Positions 22,901-37,100 of a DNA stretch of 60,000 nucleotides are shown in pieces. Location: assembly GCF_964355755.1 (NCBI RefSeq), contig NC_092670.1:23375201-23435200 (forward strand), in the 5' to 3' direction. The number at the start of each line of letters is the position of its first letter. Within the stretch, counting starts at the first letter, position 1. The DNA comes from Antedon mediterranea. Lineage: Eukaryota; Echinodermata; Crinoidea; Comatulida; Antedonidae. The position numbers and the translations under genes were made by a program. A model generated the notes under the pieces. The model did no database searches. It was given only the letters and a program-made list of their open reading frames with translations, and was not told the origin of the DNA.

Positions 22901-25900
22901 GCAAATTTAACTTTCTGCATGTTTTGAAAGAAGGAAATTTATTTTTTACTCAAATTGTGATTTCATTTTGAGGAAAAAAAGTACCATATTATTTGATGAA
23001 ATGTATTTTATTTAGTAAAGCATAAATAAAAAAATAATCAACTGTCAGCTTGTTCAATTCAAAGATTTTGCTAGATACCTAGATACCATTCAAACTGTAT
23101 TGAAACCAAAAACATATGCAATACTATTACTATAACAAAAAATTATGTTGTTTAGAAAAGGTAAATCCATACGATATATTGAACTTAAATGGATGGTGTT
23201 CCTTTAAACCTAATCATGTGTATTAATGATAGTAATACTTCCTTTGAAACCACAATGTGGTTTTAAAGATCTAATTTGGCCGACTTTTGTACAATGTTCA
23301 GGGTGCAGTATAGACCCATTATTAAATTAAAAGCTCAAAGTTGTTCAAATTTAGAGCAGCTAAAGAAACCGCTGATGTTCAGGTATGAAAGGAAACAGAT
23401 TATAAAAGCTATTTATGAGCTATAGAAACTATTTAAAACGATTAAAACTTTCAGTTCCAGAGAAAGGTAAGGCACCATTTTGTTTCTATTGGTATTTGAG
23501 ATTTAAGGTTTTTATTACCAATTATGGAATAGTTGCATGGCTTTAATATCATACTAATTATTATATCAGTATGACCAAGTCTAACTCCATGCTCGAATAA
23601 TCCTACCCCTAATTTAGGCTAAAGCCAAAGAGAAAAGACTTCAATCTGATGGTAACCGCACCTCTACTTTTTGCACAATTTTAAAAACATCCCCCCCCCC
23701 CTTCCCCCATCAGACTACTCAAAACTGTCAAAACTAAACATTTTGATAGTTTCAGTGTAATTACAGTATGGTTTTAAGCTGCAGACCAGAGTTACAGTTA
23801 GGTAGAGTAGTAGTTATACTTATGGAGTTGGATAGCCGAGTGGTTTGGACACTTGACTGTCATACAGAATATAGACCCGGGTTCAATTCCCAACAACTAC
23901 CAGTCCACTCAGCTGTAAATGAGTACCTGGTTGAAAATACTAGGGAGAAAAAAGGCGGCGTGGAAAGGAACTGGCCACCCTACCACATAATGCCAAGGCT
24001 TAGTACAATGAGCTCCTAACAGCTCATTCCCCTACATTCAGAATGAATACGGGATTCACCAGAATAGTAATATAGTAGTAGTAGTAGATACTGTACAACA
24101 GTACCACAGACTTTTAACTGTTTTCGCTTTATCTAAAAATAGTCCATGGATCTTGGAAGATTGTTTTAACAAACTTGGTTCTTAATTAAAACAATTTGTA
24201 TAATTACAGTAGGTGAATGATTACCAAGGATCAATATCAGTAATCCTTATCACATGACCTTTATAATGACCTTACCAGCTGACCTTAAATAAGCCATTGT
24301 TATAAAGTCCATTCATAAAGTTTAGCTGTAAATGAATGGCATGCCAATGTTTTTCTAAATGAATTTTATTGTTTTATGTAGAAGAACTTTAAAAAAAACC
24401 ATTATCATAGAAAAATATTCTGTAAATTAAACCATCTTGAGGGTGGAATATTGAGAAATGTACAGTATTGTAAGATTAGAATAAAAAGAATGTGGATGTG
24501 CTATTAAACTGTAGAAATACTGTAACAGCTACAGGATTCTAACTGACAAGACTGCAGTCGCATGCTCAAATTTGAGTTAGTATTTACCGGCTGACCGTCC
24601 CACCGACACAGTGAACTACAGTAGTAAAAAAATGCACAAAAAATCAGCAACAAAATTAAGCCTAGCAACAAATGTACTGGTACTGGTGGTAGTACAAAAT
24701 CATTACATAAACTATTTTTAATTGCCATGCTAGTAGTAGTACTGCTAGTAGTACTGTCTCATGCATGGCTGATAAAAGACTCCCAATTCACCTCTGCTCT
24801 GGTACCTTAGTAAAACAGGGCTACACAGATACACCCTTCTGGTTGAGTAAGTACTTGTTAAGTAAACAGTACGATTGTTTACTGTCTGTAACTGTTTTAC
24901 AGTACAGAAAGAAGGGGGAAAAATACAAATTATTTGTAATTTTATTCAATGTCATTATGCTGGGATGAAAATAGGTACAGTAAATCTACAAAAATCTAGA
25001 TTCTCCTGAGATTATTCACGTTTGTCAAATTACTATTTTTACCATTAATATCCAAATGCATAAATAAAAACCCCGCCCAATAAGCTATTGTTATTAGATT
25101 ATTTACGTTTGTCAAATTACTATTTTTACCATTAATATCCAAATGCATAAATAAAAACCCCGCCCAATAAGCTATTGTTATATGTTGTATGTTAACAAAC
25201 GGAAGGTAATTAATTTTTATGAAAATCCTATACAATCCTTCCTCTGGCTATATTAATATCAATAACCATAATTCATATGGTGTTCTCTATTGTAAGAAAT
25301 ATTCAATTTTGCACTTGTTTGTATTTGACAATAGTCAAGGTTGTTTAATATTTTTAAATTATGTTATTAACATAATCCTGAACAGTACTATAGGCAGGTA
25401 ATATAATGTTATGCTATACTGTACATATATTTTTCAAAATCGACAACTATCATCGACCACAATTTTGTTTAGTAAAACTATTAATTATTAATTGATGATG
25501 CAATTTGTACATTTAAGTAGAAGTTGCAATGTCAACAAGACCAATCAGTGATGGATACAGAAATTCCACGTAGTAAACAATATATTTATTAATAATAACA
25601 ATAATGTATTAACATGAAAAACATGCACAATTTAATGAATTATGGAAATGTCAGCAAAATTTTGCAATGTCTTTTCCCTCCCCCTGCCAAACCGCCACGT
25701 ATAATGATCTTTTTTAATCAGCTTTCCAAAATATTTTAAACAAAATTAATTATTAAGCATGCAATTGCAAAATCAAGGGATAATGTAATGTACTTTGGGT
25801 GTAGGTGAAATCATCATGAAAGTGAAATACTCTACAAAAAAATGTTTAAAAAAAGATGATGGCATGTATTGTTATTGTAACAAATATTAATGTTGCATGA

Positions 25901-28066
25901 ATTCCTTTGATTTGTTTTCATTTATTCACATTAAGTTGCTACTTAATGCCGCAGTGAAAGCTTTTATATTAATTATTAGTAAGTAATGTACAACTGTACT
26001 GTATACTTCCGACATCGCATTTTATCTTTCTGAATTTCAGGTTATTTCAAACAAAAGAATTTGTGAAAAAGATTTTGTTAGTATCCTTAATTTGGTTTAA
26101 AAAAAAAAGGAGATAAAAATACCAATGAGAAACTAAAGGGTCTACCAATAGGTTTGATATACACTACACAGGTACCATGATGTTAAAACAAATGTTGAAA
26201 AAACTTTTATTCAGCCGAAATATAGAATCAGTTTACTTTGATTTTTTCAGAGTTTCTTTCATTAAAAAGGAAACAGAACAGCATGAGAAATTTAAAATGA
26301 TTCATTTAATGTGTCTTGGTAACTGGACAGTAGCAGTGGCGTAACGCAGAGGCCTGAGTCCCTGGTTTAGTTAGGAACTCTAGGTGGCCCTCCAATGCTG
26401 GAGGCGTTGGGCATTTTTAGCCTTTTTCTTTTTTTGTTGTTGACATATTTCAATGCCTGTTTTTTCCTCTTGGCACTGCTCAGGGGTCCCATAAGCTCTG
26501 GGGTTTACAAGTGCTCATAGCCGTTAAGCCACTGTACAGTAGACGTTGTACACTGTAAAGCCACTACAGTACATTAATCAGTAAGTTGAGCTCCAGTTGA
26601 TAATATAATTTATAAAATCTGATCCATCAGCTATTGCACTAATGTGCATAATTGGCCGTGACCCACAAAAGTCCCCAAATGATCTGAAACATTGGGTGTG
26701 AGCATGCTGGTAATGGTACTACTTCATAGTAGTAATAACTTTAATTTACATCTATAAATCATTAAGGATATATCATAGACTGACAGACTGGCTATAATTT
26801 ATTATTATGTTCTTCTGTTAAGGAATGATGATGGTTGCAACCTGCAGTGAACTCTTTACTTTGGGGAGCTTTACAGGCATTTGTCTTATCCAGTAAAAAT
26901 GCCACACAAATTATAACTGTCCTAATACTCAACTGTGTCTACAATACCTTGTACTACAAATAGTATTTAAAATATTTTGTATAATTAATAAATACTGTTT
27001 TATACGTACTCTAAACAATGAAATACACATCTATTCATTGTGATGAGATTCAATATTAAAACAGTTGAATCCTTTCATTTAATTTAAGGTGACATCTTCG
27101 GGATCAAACAAAGTGTGCCCCTTTAATAGAGGATACCTCTGAATAGGGGATGGCCTTGATTTAAAACATTTACAGTAGCTCTTTCGTTTCACATGAAAGT
27201 GTTCCCTAAATAGTAGGGGTGTGTGTCCGATGAATAGTAGGGGTGTGTGTCCCCTAAATAGTAGGGGTGTGTGTCCCCTAAATAGTAGGGGTGTGTGTCC
27301 CCTAAATAGTAGGGGTGTGTGTCCGATGAATAGTAGGGTTGTGTGTCCGATGAATAGTAGGGTTGTGTGTCCGATGAATAGTAGGGTTGTGTGTCCGATT
27401 AATAGTAGGGTTGTGTGTCCGATGAATAGTAGGGTATCCCAGAACAGGGTTTTTACAGCCATATGCCTGTATGTGATGCCAAAACCACTGTATGTGTACT
27501 TCATACAACCCATTGAGAATGCTCTGCACTCTTATTTCTCCATACAGTGCTGTGTTAATGCCATTATTAAGCAGTTCTCATTATCACTCATTTAGTTCCA
27601 CTCTGGTAAGTAATAATCAAATCATCTTCTGCAATTACTGAAGACTAATTTTGCAGATGATTGCTTTATAAAGTGATTTCAGTCTGATGGAATGCCTTTA
27701 AGATTTAAATGATGAAATCATGTTGTTTTCACTAAGTGTACATTTCAGATGATGATAGTATTTAATGATAGTTTAATGATGGATCTTTCAGTATAAAAAA
27801 ATAATATATAATTATTATATAATTATATAAATTCCTTTGCTCTTATTCTGTACAAAATTATATTAATTAAATATCAAAGAAAGCACACTTTAAAAGACAA
27901 GCTGCCTAACTGACATTGTATAGAAAATCGTTGTTTAATTGCCACAAAACATTTCAATCCTTGATCATAAAATCAAGAATACACTACTTTTCTGTCAAAT
28001 ATGTGTTAGCATATTTTGAATGTTTTACAACTTGAAATATCATAATTTTTATATCATGTTTTGATA

Positions 28067-28106
<40 letters not shown>

Positions 28107-31100
28107 ATTATTATATCAATATTTATAAAGCGTCAATTCAAAGACCGAGGTACAAAATCAAAGGCGCTGGGCATGTATTGTTAGTGGGTTGCAAATTTGT
28201 ATACTGAATGAATTTTGTTTCATGTTATTTTGTTCCTACAACTACTGTACCATACTGCCTATAATGAGGCCTACACTGTTTTTTGTATATTTTAAAATTT
28301 CATATGTATCCATCCAACAGCGAGAAACTCTCTGCCATTTACAGGATGGATAAAACCTATAGTATTTTATAACTTATCATGCTTATAAACTACTGTAAGT
28401 CTCATTTGAGGCAAAGGCAGTGGAGTTTGAAAGAGTTGTGAGTTACAATCCTGGCACCAGTCAGGATTGAACCTTGGACATTGGGAGTGGAAGGCAAGCA
28501 TGTTAACCACCAATCTACAGCTACACTACAAGTTTTTCAGTGATGTCAAACCTAGGATGTCACAATTTATATTATTTACTTATCCAACATACTGTTCATT
28601 AAAATGACTAATGTATGCTGATATTGTCAAGAAACTTGAGATTGGCCTTAAAAAAATGATTACTTTGATGGAAGGATGAGTTTTGATAAAGGGGTGGTTA
28701 AGAAGGATGGAAGACTGGGGAGGCAAAGGTGACCTAGGCTATCCAACACAATAAAATTGTGACTGATTTTAACCAGAATAATTAATGGTTTCAAAGTGAA
28801 TGCGACTAGTTGAAATAAGTTAATATATTATTAATGTGTGAACAGTGTTAGCATACGGTAAGTGCAATAATCGCAGTTACCTTCACCTAATTATACTATT
28901 ACTTACTTTTAATGCTACTGCTGTATTACTATTAACTGCCTTTGTTTCACTGTTAGCAATCCATACTGTACATTTATCTAATGTGGATTTCATGTCAAAG
29001 GATGACTGTACTTGTAATACAATGACAATTTTTATTTATCCACTATGCGGATCCAGTTAAATTTTAGAAACTTAAAATGCTAAAAAAAATAGGACATATT
29101 TTTAGGCCATTAATCATCCCCTTGTCCTTATTTAAAATTCCTTGACTCAGAACTGTTATAATCGATATGGAGTTTACACACACTCTGGTGTTTTATATGA
29201 TGTGAAACTAGTGGTCAAACACAGGAACCAGCTATAATTATGCTTATATGAAATGAGAAATCTGCTAAATCAACAAAGTGAAAAAATCCAATTGAATACA
29301 GTAATATTAATACATTTCTAGGGGTTGAGATAACATATTTTACGAGATAATACACATTTACACCATTAACATACTATATCAGGTCATTCTCTGCTTCGTC
29401 ATCAAAAAATTGTTAAATGCTAAAGTGTGTTCATAAGTTAACTTGAGTAGGATCTGACCATATATTACTCAGCATGCTACCCAGTACTGTCACCTTCACA
29501 GCAGTCTTTACCATGTAATACCATAATCTATTCATAATGCACTAACTCTGCCCAAATGTTATTCAGTCGTTGACCTTGTTGGGCATTATAGAGAAGGTGG
29601 TGATCTATGGTTCTATTGTGATTGGTATTTTTTAAAGTTTAAGTAAATTTTCTTAAATATGTACAGTAAAACATGTATTTTACGAATGTTCAGTTTACGG
29701 ATCGTCGATGTTACTGTACGAATGGGTTGTGACATCGATGACATTATCAACGAACAAATTAAATGTTTAAATAATTGATTTCTGACTTGAATTTAAAGTT
29801 CAAATTTCCAGGCGAAAGTATTAAGAATCGGAAATTCAATCGTAACTATACTGTAGAAGTTTACTGACGTGTACGTGCACTGTAGTGTTGACGTATGCTC
29901 ATACAGCAAAAAGATACGAATTATGTTAACGATCTAGTTTACAAATTTTCAGTTTACAACCCTTGGTACCGTGGGATACGTAAAATAGACGTTTCACTGT
30001 ACTTACTAACTGTAGTCTAAATTTTGAATCATTTCAAAACATCTCAGTATATTATGTACTTAAATATTGATTTTTTTAAAGTCAATTTTATTACTGTTAA
30101 TAATATCACATCTAATCAAATTATGATTGAAGTTTTAAATTCCTATTGGACCAATTCTTTTGGAAGCTGTCAATACAATTGGTATACAGTAAAACTATAC
30201 AATTATTTAATAGTTTCATTACATGGGAACTAAGTTTAATACAGTAATAATATTGTAAACATTCAGCATTTTATGAGGCCAGTATTTTACCGCAAGACTG
30301 TATTTTTACTGGGTTACTTTACTTTAATGATTTTGGCAGTCTTAATTTTATTATATAATTTCTATTGTTTCTCTGTTGTAATGACTACAATACATCAACC
30401 TTTCACCCTAACCCATTAAAACTGAAATCTGCATTACATAAAACCTAATAGTAGAATATTGCACATATGTGATGATAGCAACACCGTAACCACTCTACAA
30501 ACATAGTTCAAGCTGTTTACTTGCTATAAGCGCTAAAGGTCATGGTCCGGTTATTAGCTGACCACTCTGGTCTGCATATTCACTGACTATTATGGAAAAA
30601 TTATGTGTTAATTGATTTGTTCCATATCATTGGCTCAATAAATCACTAGTATTAACTATTTATAGGGATATAATGCTAAAGGGAAATTCCTAAAGTATAC
30701 TACTTCAGAAGAAGAAATTTATGAAATAAAATAACATTATGAATTTATGGTTTAGGAAACTTGCTTTATTTCTAAACTTAAATTTACAGAATTTAAATAA
30801 GAAGAAGCACAATTTATAGTGTCGGTCTAATTGGACCCTGGCCAGCACCAGTTGTATACGAAAACAAATTGAAAAATTTAATTTTTAATAGCGAAGTTAA
30901 ATTATAAATTATATCATATCATTTATATTAAAATTTAGTTTTTGCACTCAAATACTATGATGATGACGACAATTTAAAGTGTTTATAAATCCTTGTATTA
31001 TGTCTTAAGGTGCGAAAGACAAATTAATTCCCATAGTTACTATGCTTTTAAAAAGATGAATGATTTAGTTGACCTTTGACCGAACTGTAAAATGTATTGG

Positions 31101-34100
31101 CACTTTTTCTGTTCAATCGCTGACTCATCCCTTTAGGCCTGATATTGATATCAATGAAGCAGACATTTTCTAATCTGAAGGGGAGGAAAAGGCTTTCTAA
31201 CTAGGTGTTATTTTGACAGCCAATGATGTAAGGTGACATTAGGTCATTGTAACACAAAGTGCTGCTTGTTTCAGAAGGGTAAATGACTTGTAAAATCTTG
31301 AGGGGATTGCCATTTTGTTCAAATCAATTATAAGGCTACTTAAATTAACATCGTAAAGTACTGTTTGCTACTGTGTAGTGTGCCAAATTGTCAGATGACT
31401 GTATGTATGGAATTGGCAAAAGGTACATAAAATAGAATGTTATGATAATATCACTAACAGTTGGGACAAAACGTAGACTTAACAGTAGCACCCAGTCAAA
31501 GCTTGGCATATCATAAAAACATTTTAACGAACAGCATTTAATTAAGCTAATTTAAGCCTCCTTTTTATTGTTAACTAATCCTTTCAATATTAAAAAAAAA
31601 TTTCATTCTTAAATACTACAGGAAAACTGGTGGTAGAGCAGATTTGAACCAAGATTCTTAGAATTTAGCATGACACCAAACCAACAATGACATTAATAAT
31701 GGTTTCATGTTTGTGATTACTACTATCCATGCTTTTATTCTTGTTTGGTAATCAATCCTTAATACCCTCAAATTGACCTCGTATTTAAGCTTTCTTCTAA
31801 GCACGCTCAGCTGCATACTTTTGTACGTGTAGATTAATATTAACTTTTCCCACAAATTGGAGCAGTTGTAAACATGACCAACTTTAGATTTGTGTCAACT
31901 AATCTAGGTCATCATTTTCAAAGATGTTGGTGTCCAAATGATTTAAACTCATGTTGTTTGCATACAGTGTTGTTAACCCAGGCACAAAATCTATTAAATT
32001 GTATTCATAGCTATATTTCACGATTAGAAAATGTTTTATTAATGGATTTTAAATGGTGAAGTAATCAATTTATGTTTAAAGTAAAGCTTTTCATTTAATT
32101 TAGTATTTGATTGAGTGTGTTTTCTAGAGTTCATGTTGTGATGGTGGGACATCGTTGTATCGTAATAGTTGCATCCACTTTTTACCTACATAAAGCACAA
32201 AACTTTATAGCCTACAGTAAAACTACTGTAACTATCCATAAACAGATATAATATAAACACAAAAGGTAGAACACTACTCTGGGTTAAGTTCAACACTTCA
32301 AATACAATTGTTAAGCCCAGGGTCACCACTATTTCGGAAAATCCAGAATATGCCAGTGTAATTTTCCATCCATCCATCCATCCATCCAACTAACTTTTTT
32401 ATTCATTTTATCATCCATATGACGTTTAACACCAATGCTTATGTGGGTAGAGTGAATATATGGGTACAGTAGTGTGTCTATATACGGTATTCTTTAAAAT
32501 GGACCTGAAATGGAATTTCGATTTTCAAGAAATTCACACATGTTATTTAAATGTATCAAATTAACACAAACCCATACAAATAAAAACAAAATATATAGTA
32601 TTTTGAGTAAAAACGAAATTTTAAGATACCATGGTAAATTAGCGAAAATTACTCACGCCATTGCAATATTCTATTTCAACGGCCGTCGGAAGCCTCTATA
32701 TTCACGACGTCACATATACACACGATGATATCGGTGATTACTTCTTCGCATGCAGCTAAAGTAAAATGACGTCACGTTAAAGCGTGTCGTCACAGAGTCT
32801 TATGCATATGCAAAAGGATGTTTTGTCTCTGCTTCTTGTGCGCTCATCATGATTTTACAAAATGTTTTCAGAGTGATATTAATGATGGTGCGATCGGTGG
32901 TACAGAAAATAATCCGATATTGTTCCTGATAACAAAGAAGCAGATTAAATATAGTTGTTTATTCGACCCATTTGGCTTAGATGCCTAGGCCTAGACAGAC
33001 TTTCTATGATACCTACTCACTAGCAGCCTAACTAAAGTAAAATACAGTAGGCCTATACACTGCCCACTATCAGGCCATCCATATCCTCTCCTTCATCGTT
33101 ACCGCGTGGCATCGTGCAGATGTACACTAACCCGGCATACTAGCTAACTTCCCACCCACCCTAACAGGTATGCACTGCGCTGCCACTACAGTAGGAGGCC
33201 TAGGCCTAGCCTATTTCGGGTCTCATGTCTTGCAGCATTTGAAAATACGTGACTAATATTGTACATTATTATTATTTTTTATTCGCACTGGAAGTATCTA
33301 GGCTCTCCTGTCATGTTAAAATTAAAGTATATTATTTATTATCCTCAGCAGTGAAAACAATTATTATTTTTCGATAAATCTCGCGTCGCGTCTGTGAAAA
33401 AACTCTCAGCAAGTTTGCTTCATTAATATGCATGAGACTGTGACGACCCACTTTAACGTGACGTCATTTTACTTTAGCTGCATGCGAAGAAGTAGTCACC
33501 GATGATATCGAGAGCGTGTATGCCGCCCGATAGTCAGTGAATGATCGACGGCCTGGAAAGATACGCGAAGCGTTGACACTCATACTAATTTATTCAATAT
33601 CTAATGTTGTTGAAATATAGGTCCCTAAAATGTACTTCGTTTGTTCTAAAACCCGAATTTAGAAGGTCTACCTCCCAAACCTTTACTAGGCCTAGGCCCC
33701 CAATCCAGTGCGCGGAGTCGATCCACCACCCACATCATGCGGCGAGGCTCCGTTTCATGTGCATCTAAGGACCAAAGCGATATCAACAACTTGCTGCGCT
33801 CATTGTCAAGCCAAAGTAAAATATGAATAAAATTCGTTTTCGAACTGCCTGATTCGTGACAAATAAATTATCATCTCATATATTACTAATTTAATTCTGC
33901 TAAACTAAAAACTAAAGAAACTAACACATTTTTAGCAGTATAAATTACGAACGAATTCGACCCATTTGGCTTAGATGCCTAGGCCTAGACAGACTTTCTA
34001 TGATACCTACTCACTAGCAGCCTAACTAAAGTAAAATACAGTAGGCCTATACACTGCCCACTATCAGGCCATCCATATCCTCTCCTTCATCGTTACCGCG

Positions 34101-37100
34101 TGGCATCGTGCAGATGTACACTAACCCGGCATACTAGCTAACTTCCCACCCACCCTAACAGGTATGCACTGCGCTGCCACTACAGTAGGAGGCCTAGGCC
34201 TAGCCTATTTCGGGTCTCATGTCTTGCAGCATTTGAAAATACGTGACTAATATTGTACATTATTATTATTTTTTATTCGCACTGGAAGTATCTAGGCTCT
34301 CCTGTCATGTTAAAATTAAAGTATATTATTTATTATCCTCAGCAGTGAAAACAATTATTATTTTTCGATAAATCTCGCGTCGCGTCTGTGAAAAAACTCT
34401 CAGCAAGTTTGCTTCATTAATATGCATGAGACTGTGACGACCCACTTTAACGTGACGTCATTTTACTTTAGCTGCATGCGAAGAAGTAGTCACCGATGAT
34501 ATCGAGAGCGTGTATGCCGCCCGATAGTCAGTGAATGATCGACGGCCTGGAAAGATACGCGAAGCGTTGACACTCATACTAATTTATTCAATATCTAATG
34601 TTGTTGAAATATAGGTCCCTAAAATGTACTTCGTTTGTTCTAAAACCCGAATTTAGAAGGTCTACCTCCCAAACCTTTACTAGGCCTAGGCCCCCAATCC
34701 AGTGCGCGGAGTCGATCCACCACCCACATCATGCGGCGAGGCTCCGTTTCATGTGCATCTAAGGACCAAAGCGATATCAACAACTTGCTGCGCTCATTGT
34801 CAAGCCAAAGTAAAATATGAATAAAATTCGTTTTCGAACTGCCTGATTCGTGACAAATAAATTATCATCTCATATATTACTAATTTAATTCTGCTAAACT
34901 AAAAACTAAAGAAACTAACACATTTTTAGCAGTATAAATTACGAACGATACAAAATACACGAACGGAAAATATGGATACGCATCATTGCGCACGGAGCTG
35001 TATCCCGGACAACGTTGCCAGGCCAACTTCGGTATTGCCAGAAAAAAACCGTTGATTTTAAGATTTTAAATCGTCATTTACTCGATGAATAACCGTTTAT
35101 ACGGTAATAATTTTATCTAAAAAAATTCTAAATACGTTTCTGCAAATGCACAGGCATTTTTTAGAAAATACTCCATAGATTTCAAGAGTTATAGCCAAAA
35201 AACTGCAAATTGTCCATTGGAGGGATAGGAATATATTCGCAAAGTGACGTCACCCGCGAATTTTTTTGATTTTCAAATGGGGCTTTCCCCAAAAGGGCCA
35301 ATTTATATTTTGTAACAATATACATTCTAGCAACACCTAATAGCCCCCAAAACATCATTCTAAAATGAAAAAAATAGAAAATCCATTTCAGGTCCATTTT
35401 AAATGTGTAGGCTTTAATTGCAAAATGGGCTAAAACCCCAGGGTGGTCTTACCAGTCAGTACAGTATTTATTATATCAATGTTTATACTACCGTACTGTA
35501 AATTCTGCTACTACACTAGTGTTGAAATGCATATATACTATTGTATTCTAATTGAGTTCCCAACTTGACATCAACATGGTGACCTAAGCAGTCTCTAGAC
35601 TTTTACAGTACTCAAGTTTGTACAAAGATGATGTGATGTACACTTCTTCTTAATCTTTACAATTACATACAGTTACTGTAGGTTAATGTTTGTTTTAATC
35701 AAATTTGATGGAGATGGTTTAAACTAAAGTAAGTGTAACCAAAACTTGTATATTGTTCACCAATAACCTGTACATAAAATGACGTTGTAACTAAAAACTT
35801 GCGTCCTAGTTGATGAAGGTTTCACTTGAGGCATATTGAAATAATTGAATTGTAGGATAATTAGTCGACTGCCTTAAGGATGTATGTTGTGGGACAAGTG
35901 CATGTACGCTGCTTGTTTACAAAGGTAATCTGGTCTTGAGAAACTTTCAATGTTATTCTGACAGTGACAGATTCTTAAAAGGAAATTATGTATGTTTAAT
36001 CCTGAAAATATTAATCTTGCTGCCAAATTTCAGCATGGCAAGTGTAGCACAAATATCAACAATATAATAAATAAGACTTGCTCACTTGGCATTATTGGTC
36101 TTTACCTGTCTCACTACACTATGGGAAATAGATAAAAAGGGAATTAAAGTGAGATTGGTGAATACTGTATGACCACAGGATCTTCCGTTGAATAAGATCC
36201 CTCTGATAATTTTGATAACTTCAAAAAGAAGTTCAGAATTTTGTAAATTGGATTACCATTTAATGGTAATCCAATTTACAAAATTCTGAACTTCTTTAAT
36301 ACTGAAAGTTCCACCTTTACAAATAGAACGCATGTCATTATATTGAGATTTTCATATTACAACATTTTCTGATGACATAATAATGTTGACATATTGCTTT
36401 CCAACAAACTATCACATACATTGCATTTTTCAATTAATTTTTGATATACACACTAATTTTTCATTACCTATTCAACACATTCCAATTTTACATCTACCTA
36501 TAATTAAAGACTGTCTCTTCTTATAAATCTGAAACTATTGATAAATTACAGATTTGCTTGTCATGTCAAGAGCCTCCATCTGGTTTCAGTACTGTCAAGT
36601 TTTATTAGCCCAGTATCATAGGCAAATTCCATGATACAGTAAAACATACATCACAAACATCACATGTGAATTCTGTATTGTGATATTGTTTTTAAGAGGT
36701 TAAATAGAATTATTGTATTCATCTCTTACAAGTGTATGCATCTATGTAATCAAAATATACTGTACTGTACATCCAAATTACATCAGAGAGGTAATCTATC
36801 CAAAGAATTTGTGGATTTTAGTTTTTATCCACTAATTCCACATCAACTTTATTGATCTATTCAGCTCATTAAACTTGTGTTGATCATACATTTGACAGCT
36901 TTGCTTTTCCTATCAATTATTTCTATTAAGCGCTACGTTTTTTTTTTGTACCGTTTCGCATTCCCTCGCATTATAACGCCATCAATTCATTTCTTGTGTG
37001 TGATTTATTGATTTGCCACCCTGACATCTTGGCTGTTTATAATGCTGTAGAAGAAATTTGCATTGACCATGATATTATACTGTAATTAAATGCTTAATCA

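Larger units (their letters stand above)
32493..35403. mobile_element. 2.9-kb terminal-inverted-repeat element with internal 994-bp tandem duplication
   Basis: Outer ends are a perfect 22-bp inverted pair (32493-32514 and 35382-35403, beginning TTTAAAATGGACCTGAAATG). Both ends include TTAA or TTTAAA, so a TTAA-type target duplication is possible but cannot be told apart from palindromic termini. Inside, 32723-32812 is inverted relative to 33424-33510 and again to 34418-34504, and two 994-bp units (32961-33954, 33955-34948) are direct repeats. The inside is richer in CpG than the surroundings and has several TGACGTCA palindromes. No transposase was recognised; the longest frame (35397-35182, minus, 71 codons) has no family I know. 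Confidence 0.7.

Noticed and set aside
23824-23901. Apparent tRNA gene (Ser/Leu-like)
   Set aside because: No matching acceptor stem, irregular arms, and continuous with a SINE body and (TAG)n tail.
27079-27595. Long repetitive open frames on both strands (octapeptide repeats)
   Set aside because: They come from a 24-bp minisatellite, which stays open in frame by arithmetic; no start context, splice signals or domain.
35182-35397. 71-codon minus-strand frame at the right end of the 2.9-kb element
   Set aside because: Begins in the inverted terminal repeat and has no recognised domain; most likely chance or element sequence.
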